This document shows positions 1 to 5,579 of a DNA stretch of 9,143 bases, piece after piece. Numbering within the stretch: the stretch's first letter is position 1; every line of letters begins with the position of its first letter. The translations under genes and the position numbers were made by a program. The stretch is from Synechococcaceae cyanobacterium RL_1_2. GTDB lineage: Bacteria > Cyanobacteriota > Cyanobacteriia > Cyanobacteriales > JAAUPO01. The notes under the pieces are model-generated. The model was given only the letters and a program-made list of their open reading frames with translations. It was not told the origin of the DNA and did not search any database. The stretch is taken from assembly GCA_012033095.1 (NCBI GenBank), contig JAAUPO010000051.1, positions 1 to 9,143 on the forward strand. Reading direction: 5' to 3'.

Positions 1-803
1 GAGGCCATCCAGTTGATATTACCAAGGAGGGTGTTGATCTCACCGTTATGGCCAAGCATCCGCATGGGTTGGGCGAGGGGCCATTTAGGCATGGTATTGG
101 TACTAAAGCGACGATGGTACAACGCAAAAGTCGCTTCATAGTCGGGGTTCGTTAAATCTTGATAGAACTCCGAGAGAACATTGGCCCTGACCATGCCTTT
201 ATAGACAACGGTGCGGCAGGAGAAAGAGCAGATATAGAAAAAGTCATCTAGTCTTTTCCCTACTTCCGATCGCGCAATGTACAGACGGCGATCGAGTTCG
301 TCCCCCGTTAAACCTTCCGGGGAAGTGACGACCACTTGTTCGATGCGGGGTTGGTTTTCCTTAGCTTGTTCCCCTAGTACGCCAGGATTGATGGGTACAA
401 CTCTCCAGCCTTCTACCGTTAAGCCATGCTTAGCAATGGTGGCTTCCACAAAAGCTTTTTCTGCTTGATATTTCTCTTCTTCCAGGTGCATGAACACCAT
501 ACCCACCCCCCAACTTTCCTGGGGCGGTAAGGTTTTACCTTGGGATTCAAACCATTGCTCAAATATTTTTACGGGCAAACTTGCCATAATGCCCGAACCG
601 TCCCCAGTGTCGCGATCCGCACTACATCCACCCCTATGTTCCATACACCCAAGGGCAGTTACCGCCTGTGCCACAATACTATGGGCGGCTCGACCATCCT
701 TATACGCAATGAAACCCACACCACAGGCATCCCGTTCTTCAACGAGCCATTTTTGACCTTGAAAAGGAAGGGGTTGGGAATTAGTAGTTACTTGTTGTGT
801 CAT
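1..803 (-). CDS. glsF: Ferredoxin-dependent glutamate synthase (GltS/GlsF), N-terminal part, cut by window start
   Basis: Fd-GOGAT makes two glutamates from glutamine and 2-oxoglutarate using reduced ferredoxin, the second step of the GS-GOGAT ammonium assimilation cycle. Only about 267 of the usual roughly 1,500 residues are here, all from the N-terminal class II glutamine amidotransferase domain. The motif EERDACGVGF carries the catalytic Cys (residue 27 from this start), which becomes the N-terminus after a short propeptide is removed. MEHRGG, GDGSGI, RRFSTNT, PKWPLAQP and LGHNGEINT follow in the family order. The EERDACGVGF form resembles the ferredoxin-dependent, plant-like enzyme more than the NADH-type GltB. 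I chose the ATG at 803; an in-frame ATG at 818 would add five residues, and neither has a clear Shine-Dalgarno. The frame is open to the window edge with no stop. Identity is seen from motifs; cofactor choice is inferred. Confidence 0.95.
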   Translation of the reverse strand, partial: MTQQVTTNSQPLPFQGQKWLVEERDACGVGFIAYKDGRAAHSIVAQAVTALGCMEHRGGCSADRDTGDGSGIMASLPVKIFEQWFESQGKTLPPQESWGVGMVFMHLEEEKYQAEKAFVEATIAKHGLTVEGWRVVPINPGVLGEQAKENQPRIEQVVVTSPEGLTGDELDRRLYIARSEVGKRLDDFFYICSFSCRTVVYKGMVRANVLSEFYQDLTNPDYEATFALYHRRFSTNTMPKWPLAQPMRMLGHNGEINTLLGNINWMA

Positions 804-818
804 CTTGTCTTTGTTCAT

Positions 819-1125
819 AAACGTGGGTAAATGGGCATAGGACAGTTGCGATCGCTCTTAAACCGCCGACCCGAATAACAACGGAGATATTAAGAATCGC
901 CCCATATCATATTTACTAATAAAAAATAGGGATAGATAACATAATTGTAAGGGTTTGGATCTATTTTTTGAAAGTAGGAAAATAACAAATCACTGACAAC
1001 GGATCTGATATGGCATTGACCTCACTAATCATGTTTGATCTTGATCCTTGCTTGCCCAATGGATGGGGGGTGTCCAGTTTTTGCCTGGTGGGGACTTGTT
1101 TTAGCCGAGGAAGGTGGGGGAGACG
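819..1125. other. Intergenic region between the asparaginase pseudogene and glsF
   Basis: This 307-bp stretch lies downstream of the broken asparaginase gene and upstream of glsF, both on the minus strand, so it should hold the glsF promoter. One HIP1 octamer sits at 848-855. A TATGAT hexamer on the minus strand (906-911) is a possible -10 about 90 nt before the glsF start, but no good -35 accompanies it. I found no GTA-N8-TAC NtcA site and no hairpin with a T-tract to end the asparaginase transcript. The 68-codon plus-strand reading frame at 1035-1241 runs into the asparaginase gene and has no recognisable protein signature, so I do not call it a gene. Confidence 0.5.
848..855. repeat. HIP1 octamer (one of about ten in the window)
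   Basis: GCGATCGC is the cyanobacterial highly iterated palindrome. Copies I located start at 848, 1244, 3159, 4735, 5754, 5769, 5871, 6742 and 6930; many partial CGATCG forms also occur. Five copies are inside murE. The function is debated, and density marks the genome type. Confidence 0.85.
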
Positions 1126-2072
1126 TTAGGATAATTCCCCAATTACCTCTAGGCGTTTATAGGTACTCAAACTCAAAAATTTATCCATTAATTGTTCCGC
1201 TACGAGGGGATCAATCCAGCCCATTTGTCTTAGGAGACTAATGGCGATCGCGTATTTGGCGCGGGAGGAACCATCTTTAACTTTGATAGCTAAACCAACA
1301 TTTTCGCCAATGCGGCCAATACATTGAATACCCTCCGCTCCAGATTTACTAACTAAACTTCCTTGGGTCAAAGTCATTAGTTCGGTATCAAAGAGACCAG
1401 GCCCCGCCACCATATAGGGATGGGAGGTCATGGCCCGAACAATGCGCTCTAAATCCAAGTTATCTCCACCGGATAATTTGGCATAGAGGGTAGCCATCTG
1501 AAATAATTTCATGGCATAGGTGGGCACCCCACAATCATCATGGGCGTTAACCAGTTCTAACCCCGGAATGTTTAATAATTGGGCCACCTGACGCAAAATC
1601 AATTGTTGGATGGGGTGGGCCCTGTCCATGTAGCTATGGAGGGGCCAACTTTTATTTTTACATACCGCTAACATGCCGGCGTGTTTACCGGAGCAGTTGT
1701 ATTCAATGGGATAGGTTTTCCTTCAGGAATGGGGCATTGGAGGGCACTAGGATCAATATCCGCTCGCCATAAAATATTAAATACCTGTCTGGTGTGCTCG
1801 ATCGTGCCAGTGTGGGAGCCACACATAATCGCTAAATCTTGATTGGTTAAGCCTAATTGGGCGATCGTGCCGGTGGTGGTAACCGCTAGAGCTTGAAAGG
1901 GTTTGAGGGCTGAACGAATAAAGGTGGAAATGTTCGGATCCCCAGCGGACAAAAGGTTACGACCTTTCACATCACACACTACGGCTTGGGCATAATGAAC
2001 AGATTCGGTGATCCCTTCCCTGAGCAAGTGGGCTTCTAAAGGGGAGGTGATTGCACGATTAGCAATAGTCAT
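1126..2072 (-). pseudogene. L-asparaginase II (Asparaginase_II / Rhizobium AnsA-like family), frameshifted
   Basis: The family hydrolyses L-asparagine to aspartate and ammonia. The coding sequence is split into two overlapping frames: 2072 to 1668 for the N-terminal part and the frame ending at 1126 for the C-terminal part. Reading switches by one base at about 1704-1706. Restoring one base (probably a G, giving TTG GAA) produces P-L-E-Y-N-C-S-G-K-H-A-G-M and an uninterrupted 315-residue protein, the usual family size. Catalytic Ser54 and Lys57 sit in RSALKPFQ. The zinc-site residues expected from the Rhizobium etli enzyme are present in NCSGKH and DDCGVPTYA, but both lie after the break. As sequenced, the N-terminal frame ends after 134 residues with an unrelated tail, and the downstream ATG at 1674 is internal to the conserved core, so neither piece should be active. 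The gene lies 68 bp after pyrR and may share its transcript. Apart from the missing base the gene is intact, so decay is recent or this is a sequencing error. Confidence 0.9.
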
Positions 2073-2140
2073 GGTGGGGCGTTGCTCTCAGATGAAGGAA
2101 ATAACTTCTTTCATTTTAGGCAAAAAGGTAATTAATAGAT

Positions 2141-2683
2141 TTAACTGACTCGAACTAGCTCTAAACTATCTCGATCGTCGTAGGCTTTAATATAAAATTT
2201 GACTTTTTCTTCTAGGGCCGTGGGTAATTGTTTTCCGACATAGTCAGGACAAATGGGTAATTCCCGATGGCCGCGATCGACCAAAATCAATAATCGAATA
2301 TTTTTTGGCCGGCCATACTCACTGATGGCATTGAGGGCAGCCCGAACTGTACGGCCTTTAAATAAAACATCGTCCACCAAAATTAACTCTTTCCCCGTAA
2401 TATCAATGGGAATGTCCGTGCGAGCGGAAGGGGTACGCATCCCAATTTTGTCTAGATCATCCCGGTAAAACGTGACATCTAAACCACCAACAGGAATATC
2501 CACCCCTTCTAAGAGTTTGATTTGCTGGGAAATTAATTGGGCTAAAGGAAAACCGCGAGTATAGATCCCGATTAAAACCACCTGTTGGATGTCAGGGGAT
2601 TTTTCAATCACTTGGGATGCTAGACGAGTGATGGTACGACGGATTTCTTCAGCCGATAGAATTTCTACAATTTTAGCTACCAT
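2141..2683 (-). CDS. pyrR: PyrR: pyrimidine operon regulator / uracil phosphoribosyltransferase
   Basis: PyrR proteins have a type I phosphoribosyltransferase fold, convert uracil plus PRPP to UMP, and in Firmicutes also bind pyr mRNA to cause attenuation. Here the PRPP loop is [13 protein letters not shown] (about residues 100-112). The family signatures IGIYTRG (38-44) and [11 protein letters not shown], followed by DYVGKQLPT, are all present. The start at 2683 gives [14 protein letters not shown] and 180 residues, the usual PyrR length. The same frame is open to a TTG/ATG pair at 2734/2731, which would add a 16-17-residue non-conserved extension, so I prefer 2683 although no good Shine-Dalgarno precedes it. 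The asparaginase pseudogene follows 68 bp downstream. Enzyme activity is well supported; an RNA-binding regulatory role in this organism is not shown by the sequence. Confidence 0.95.
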   Translation of the reverse strand: MVAKIVEILSAEEIRRTITRLASQVIEKSPDIQQVVLIGIYTRGFPLAQLISQQIKLLEGVDIPVGGLDVTFYRDDLDKIGMRTPSARTDIPIDITGKELILVDDVLFKGRTVRAALNAISEYGRPKNIRLLILVDRGHRELPICPDYVGKQLPTALEEKVKFYIKAYDDRDSLELVRVS

Positions 2684-2783
2684 GACTCTAAAGGAGGGTG
2701 ATTGTTGACAGGATAGGGAAATGAGTTCCATCAAAGTCCATGTTAGAACCGATTACCTCAAAAGTGACGTTAAACATCCCCCT

Positions 2784-2796
2784 GGGTATTTTACCC
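2784..2796 (-). promoter_or_regulatory. Small hairpin in the putative pyrR leader
   Basis: GGGTA-TTT-TACCC is a perfect 5-bp inverted repeat about 100 bp upstream of the pyrR start. On the minus strand it is followed directly by CAGGGGGATG, which faintly resembles the CCNGNGAGG core of PyrR-binding RNA loops. A second inverted repeat, ATATC-TATG-GATAT, lies at 2812-2825. Both could be operators or leader RNA structure; neither is followed by a T-tract. Function is a guess. Confidence 0.25.
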
Positions 2797-2930
2797 CTTA
2801 GAAATGTCCCAATATCTATGGATATAGCTAGATCAAGTAACTATAATCAGGATGCCATGGCCCCACCCTAGATGTAAGCTCTTGAATGTGATGATGGGAG
2901 GATCGGATTAAGTATCCCCTGGGGTGCTCG

Positions 2931-3194
2931 TTATTTAAGCATGGCCACTAGGGTGGTGTGGGCATCTTTGGCATCCACTAAGGAGTGATCAAAATTGACC
3001 CGCACCGGGATAGTTTCCCCTAGTTTTTCTGCGGTTAGATCCATCCCACGTTCGTCTATTTTGACCATGGTGGCACTGGTGGCATCGGTTTCGTTCCCAA
3101 ATTTATGGACGTAGGTGAGCACGGCATCGGCATGATCTTGGTTCATGTGCTTACAAATGCGATCGCTTACTTCTGGGGTAATAGCTTCACTCAT
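2931..3194 (-). CDS. DUF2470 domain protein, single-domain (heme-utilisation HugZ C-terminal-like)
   Basis: This 87-residue protein is almost entirely one DUF2470 domain. The hallmark is the helix ICKHMNQDHADAVLTYVHKFG (split as ICKHMNQDHAD then AVLTYVHKFG, about residues 13-33). It is followed by the strand pattern MVKIDERGMDL and a closing IPVRVNFDHSLVDAKDAHTTLVAML. In HugZ/HutZ-type heme proteins this domain sits at the C-terminus behind a split-barrel flavin/heme domain; here that partner domain is missing and the domain stands alone, as is common in cyanobacteria and plastids. There is no signal peptide or membrane segment, so it is probably soluble. The ATG at 3194 is the only sensible start. 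Neighbours give no functional hint. The family assignment is confident; the biochemical role is not known from sequence. Confidence 0.88.
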   Translation of the reverse strand: MSEAITPEVSDRICKHMNQDHADAVLTYVHKFGNETDATSATMVKIDERGMDLTAEKLGETIPVRVNFDHSLVDAKDAHTTLVAMLK

Positions 3195-3215
3195 GATGGT
3201 TACTACTGGTGATTA

Positions 3216-3236
3216 GGTAATTGGTAATTATTTATA
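3216..3236 (-). promoter_or_regulatory. Possible -10 and 7-bp tandem repeat upstream of the DUF2470 gene
   Basis: On the minus strand TATAAA (3231-3236) lies about 37 bp before the DUF2470 start and is a plausible -10; no clear -35 is visible at 17 bp. Directly downstream, GGTAATT is perfectly duplicated (3216-3222 and 3223-3229, plus-strand reading), in what would be the initially transcribed region. Confidence 0.3.
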
Positions 3237-3398
3237 CCTATAATCTTTAACGCAATTACAACGAATTTTACAATAGGGTGAAATTTAAGTTTAAGCAAAA
3301 AAATTCACAAACAACCTATGAATAAAATCGAGCCATAGTAACTAGAACAATCCGAACATCCTCCCTGTTATCCATTAATCAATCCGATCAGCGATCGT

Positions 3399-3416
3399 GG
3401 GATAACCGGGATAACC
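3399..3416. repeat. Perfect 9-bp tandem duplication, GGGATAACC x2
   Basis: GGGATAACC occurs at 3399-3407 and again at 3408-3416, immediately followed by the palindrome AACCATGGTT (3413-3422). The reverse complement GTTATCC occurs at 3367-3373, so the RNA downstream of the lipoprotein gene (minus strand) could fold into a stem between these words. No T-tract follows, so I do not call it a terminator. Confidence 0.7.
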
Positions 3417-3451
3417 ATGGTTAAAATGGGCCTTAGTTATTCCTGGCCACT

Positions 3452-4267
3452 TTACTCAATAGATGGTGGGGAAGGTTGATTCTCCTTAGGGGAAGGGATT
3501 GTAGGGCTGTTAGATTTAGTTTTTGCTCCCCCAGGAAACAAAATGGGATATTGATCCGGTTCCAGATATTGGCCATCGCATTCATTTTTAGCGCGATATT
3601 CCATCAACTTAAACTCATTACCATCAAATTTATACTGGGCAAGGGAACCACAATCCCCCAACCCCCGGCCTTTAGTCACCACTTCCAAGGTTTTTGAACC
3701 TGGATCATAGGTGGGTAAACCAGCCACATTTTTTACGTTAAGTTCTTGTCCTTTTTCATCAAACATTTTTAACGGTAAACGTTTGAACTGATTATCTTTG
3801 TACAGCACATATTCATAATTACCCTGGTAAGCCGCCATAAAACAAAGGACTTCCGCCACATAGGTGTTGTTACCCACATCATAAATTTGGGAAAGATCCT
3901 GGGATAGACTTTGATCAAGATTTCCGTCGCAGAGGTTCAGCTTACTGCCTTGGGTATAAATGGAATCTAAAAGCTCCCCAGAATTATGGTTTTTGATCGC
4001 TGGTTTCGCTAAAGGGTCTTCTTTCGGCAAGGAAAGTGATGAGGGTTCCTCTTCGGGTAAGGGCAGTGAGGATAGATCTTCATTGGGTAATGGGGTCATC
4101 TTGCCGCCCTTCACCATCGGCTCATCAGTAAAAACTTCCGTTGAACTATTTCCCTGGTTCGATGCACCATCAGTACCGCGATCGCCCTCTTTTTCCTTGG
4201 AGGAACATCCTGGTAATAACAACCCACAGGCCAAGACGATCGCGAAAAGTTGATGTAAGTTAACCAT
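3452..4267 (-). CDS. DUF1176 domain lipoprotein
   Basis: The 271-residue product starts with a lipoprotein signal: a hydrophobic stretch (residues 7-19) and lipobox LLPGC with Cys21 as the likely lipidated residue. The n-region MVNLHQLF has no Lys or Arg, which is unusual. The ATG at 4267 is preceded by GGGGAG at a good distance (8 bp); the TTG at 4270 is less likely, and a stop lies eight codons upstream of the ATG. Residues 22-100 form a low-complexity acidic linker holding three consecutive 10-residue repeats (60-69, 70-79, 80-89). The C-terminal part matches DUF1176: EVLCFMAAYQGNYEYVLY, then TYDPGSKTLEVVTKGRGLGDCGS, FKLMEYRAKNECDGQY. Four cysteines in this part could pair as disulfides, fitting a periplasmic or outer-membrane location. 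A proline-rich tail ends the protein. Function of DUF1176 is not known to me. Confidence 0.85.
   Translation of the reverse strand: MVNLHQLFAIVLACGLLLPGCSSKEKEGDRGTDGASNQGNSSTEVFTDEPMVKGGKMTPLPNEDLSSLPLPEEEPSSLSLPKEDPLAKPAIKNHNSGELLDSIYTQGSKLNLCDGNLDQSLSQDLSQIYDVGNNTYVAEVLCFMAAYQGNYEYVLYKDNQFKRLPLKMFDEKGQELNVKNVAGLPTYDPGSKTLEVVTKGRGLGDCGSLAQYKFDGNEFKLMEYRAKNECDGQYLEPDQYPILFPGGAKTKSNSPTIPSPKENQPSPPSIE
4001..4090 (-). repeat. Three degenerate 30-bp tandem repeats inside the lipoprotein gene
   Basis: Three contiguous 30-bp units encode LPNEDLSSLP, LPEEEPSSLS and LPKEDPLAKP. The protein period is exactly ten residues, and the DNA units have diverged at synonymous and non-synonymous sites. The segment lies between the lipid anchor and the DUF1176 domain and probably acts as a flexible acidic spacer; copy number may vary between strains. 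Confidence 0.75.
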
Positions 4268-4317
4268 CAAGGAAGCTCCCCAGGGGCATTACTTTTTATT
4301 TATTGGATGTTATTTAT

Positions 4318-4339
4318 ATTTAGTCTAGATTTAGTCTAG
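4318..4339. repeat. Perfect 11-bp tandem duplication upstream of the lipoprotein gene, Pho-box-like
   Basis: ATTTAGTCTAG is repeated exactly (4318-4328, 4329-4339), about 50-70 bp upstream of the lipoprotein start. Read as TTTAGTCT-AGA-TTTAGTCT-AGC, it has the 8-bp unit plus 3-bp spacer geometry of the cyanobacterial SphR (PhoB-type) box; each unit matches YTTAAYYW at 7 of 8 positions. The 8-mer one period earlier (TGTTATTT, 4308-4315) matches at 6 of 8. On the minus strand the next bases (TATAAA) could be a -10. The box reads opposite to the gene, which weakens the case. The repeat is certain; the operator role is inference. Confidence 0.5.
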
Positions 4340-4372
4340 CCCGGTTAGGAAACTGCGATCGAGGGGATTAGG

Positions 4373-4390
4373 GAAAAAGGACGCTCCTTG
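4373..4390 (-). terminator. Candidate rho-independent terminator of the GerMN gene
   Basis: On the minus strand AAGGA (4389-4385), loop GCG, TCCTT (4381-4377) form a 5-bp stem that runs into a T5 tract, 38 bp after the stop codon of the GerMN-domain gene. The stem is short, so efficiency is uncertain. Confidence 0.42.
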
Positions 4391-4427
4391 GACTAGTGGG
4401 ATCCCCAACCAAGAAACTTCATACCTA

Positions 4428-5045
4428 TTAATACAGAAAATAGTTTTCATCAAAGATCGCTTTAGTCATAGGTTGATCTACTAATAAACCTTCTCCCCCT
4501 AGCTCTAGTAACGGTTCCCCCTCAATGGAAATCCAAATATGGGCGGATTCATCAAAACTACTAAGGGTATAGATTAGCTGGCCTAGGCGAGCAGTCATGG
4601 AAGTAGTGCCACCACCAGACCCAAATTCTGGGGATAGGTCAATATAAATATTTTGCCCTTCAATCCTTAAACTATTGAGTTTAGTGGTTTGGGGAATCGC
4701 GCTGGGTTGATTATCGGAATCCGCAAACAATTTAGCGATCGCGCCCGTTAATAGACTTTCATCGTCGGCGGTAGCATCAACGGTCATAGGGGCCGGGTCA
4801 AACCCCAATTCTTCCCCTTCTTTGGTTAACCAATAAAGCTGGATCGGCTTAGTTTCTGGCACTTGATAGTTGCTGCCATCATCAATTTTAATGAGGGGCA
4901 ACTGCCAAGAAAAAATAATGTCTTGGCCAGAAACGAGGGCCTGGATCCCGACTCTGGTGGTATGGATTAATAGCAACACCACCGTCGTTGTTGCTCCAAT
5001 GACGATGGACTTAGTAAAAGTAGTTTTTTTGAAAAAACCTTGCAT
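4428..5045 (-). CDS. GerMN domain-containing membrane-anchored protein
   Basis: The 205-residue product has a short basic N-terminus (FKKTTFTK) followed by one hydrophobic segment (about residues 13-28), which fits a signal anchor or uncleaved signal peptide. The body faces the periplasm. The C-terminal two thirds match the GerMN (sporulation/spore germination) domain: LRIEGQNIYIDLSPEF, a glycine-rich GSGGGTTSM segment, then LGQLIYTLSSF and IWISIEGEPLLEL. In Bacillus GerM is a sporulation lipoprotein; in non-sporulating cyanobacteria such proteins are common and their role is unclear, possibly linked to the cell envelope. The ATG at 5045 is the only reasonable start; no Shine-Dalgarno is visible, and a 7-bp inverted repeat sits just upstream (5055-5075). 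It is divergent from murE across a 534-bp gap. Domain call is good; function unknown. Confidence 0.82.
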   Translation of the reverse strand: MQGFFKKTTFTKSIVIGATTTVVLLLIHTTRVGIQALVSGQDIIFSWQLPLIKIDDGSNYQVPETKPIQLYWLTKEGEELGFDPAPMTVDATADDESLLTGAIAKLFADSDNQPSAIPQTTKLNSLRIEGQNIYIDLSPEFGSGGGTTSMTARLGQLIYTLSSFDESAHIWISIEGEPLLELGGEGLLVDQPMTKAIFDENYFLY

Positions 5046-5054
5046 CGGTGGTAG

Positions 5055-5075
5055 TTAATCTTAAAAAGAGATTAA
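5055..5075 (-). promoter_or_regulatory. 7-bp inverted repeat in the GerMN leader
   Basis: TTAATCT (5055-5061) and AGATTAA (5069-5075) are exact reverse complements separated by 7 bp, ending 10 bp before the GerMN start codon. As RNA it would form a hairpin beside the ribosome-binding region; as DNA it could be an operator. No evidence chooses between these. Confidence 0.35.
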
Positions 5076-5351
5076 TGGTTATGGGGGTAAAACAAATTGG
5101 CATTGACGGGAAATTTTAGTAGTGATTCAACTCCAAACCATAGCTTTACTTACCTAAAAAAAAACGACCTATTCAGTAAGCTACTGGTTTCCCAAGGATA
5201 TACAGTTTAACAGGAAACTTTTGGGACTGACAGATTTAGAACGGCTCTAATCCGCTGCGATAGCACAGGGAAAAATTAGAACTACAGATCCTAATGCCTA
5301 GGGCTGGGCAAAGTCAAAGCTCGACCATAGAAATGAATAAGAATCTAAATC

Positions 5352-5389
5352 TAATCAAAAAATTAATCAAAATAATCAAATTAATCAAA
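5352..5389. repeat. Four copies of TAATCAAA in an AT-rich array
   Basis: Perfect TAATCAAA octamers start at 5352, 5364, 5373 and 5382 (steps of 12, 9 and 9 bp), followed by TTAATCT at 5391. The array lies about 190 bp upstream of murE. It could be an iterated binding site or simple-sequence drift. Confidence 0.6.
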
Positions 5390-5408
5390 ATTTAATCTAT
5401 CTAACTAA

Positions 5409-5436
5409 TTTATGATGTCACTTTTATGATGTCACT
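5409..5436. repeat. Perfect 14-bp tandem duplication upstream of murE
   Basis: TTTATGATGTCACT occurs at 5409-5422 and again at 5423-5436 with no mismatch. It lies about 145-170 bp upstream of the murE start, next to CTGTCTGTCT (5437-5446). Exact identity suggests a recent slippage or a paired protein site. Confidence 0.8.
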
Positions 5437-5502
5437 CTGTCTGTCTCTAGTGTACATAGCCAGAAAGGGAACTGAAATTTAAGCAACAAAATTATTTAAT
5501 AT

Positions 5503-5533
5503 TTGCTTTTACGTTACAAAATGTAAATAAAAT
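5503..5533 (+). promoter_or_regulatory. Candidate murE promoter with HLR1-like element
   Basis: TAAAAT (5528-5533) matches the -10 consensus at 5 of 6 bases, and TTGCTT (5503-5508) could be a -35, though the 19-bp spacing is long. Between them is the perfect inverted repeat TTACA-AAA-TGTAA (5514-5526). On the minus strand, TTTACATT-TT-GTAACGTA (5527 to 5510) matches the RpaB-binding HLR1 consensus in one half fully and in the other at 6 of 8. Confidence 0.3.
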
Positions 5534-5579
5534 CTTCGTTACCTTAGCTCCAAATACAAACATTTTAGCCATCAAGCCT

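Larger units (their letters stand above)
5046..5579. other. 534-bp AT-rich divergent intergenic region
   Basis: This region separates the GerMN gene (minus) from murE (plus) and should hold both promoters. From left to right it contains a 7-bp inverted repeat in the GerMN leader (5055-5075), an A9 tract (5156-5164), four copies of TAATCAAA (5352-5389), a perfect 14-bp tandem duplication (5409-5436), a CTGT microrepeat just after it, and an inverted repeat near the putative murE promoter. I found no tRNA, no convincing small gene and no mobile element. A small RNA cannot be excluded. Confidence 0.6.

Noticed and set aside
277..830. Plus-strand reading frames at 277-468, 490-756 and 540-830
   Set aside because: They lie antisense to the conserved glutamate synthase coding sequence and show no protein signatures of their own.
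930..951. HLR1-like motif upstream of glsF
   Set aside because: On the minus strand the two TTACA-like halves are 3 bp apart, not 2, and the second half is poor.
1035..1110. Hairpin CCAG...CTGG as asparaginase terminator
   Set aside because: The stem has only four pairs and no T-tract follows on the minus strand.
1035..1241. 68-codon plus-strand reading frame downstream of the asparaginase gene
   Set aside because: It overlaps the asparaginase 3' end antisense, begins in non-coding DNA and resembles no family.
1668..1720. Programmed -1 frameshift joining the two asparaginase frames
   Set aside because: A -1 shift at TTG would give the right protein, but there is no slippery heptamer, the bases read C-CCA-TTG, and no obvious downstream pseudoknot was seen. 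A lost base is simpler.
3960..4253. Serine-rich plus-strand frame of 97 codons
   Set aside because: It is the antisense of the acidic repeat linker of the lipoprotein gene; its serine/glycine richness is a by-product of that repeat.
5352..5389. CRISPR-like array of TAATCAAA
   Set aside because: The units are 8 bp with 1-4 bp gaps; there are no 25-40 bp repeats with unique spacers.
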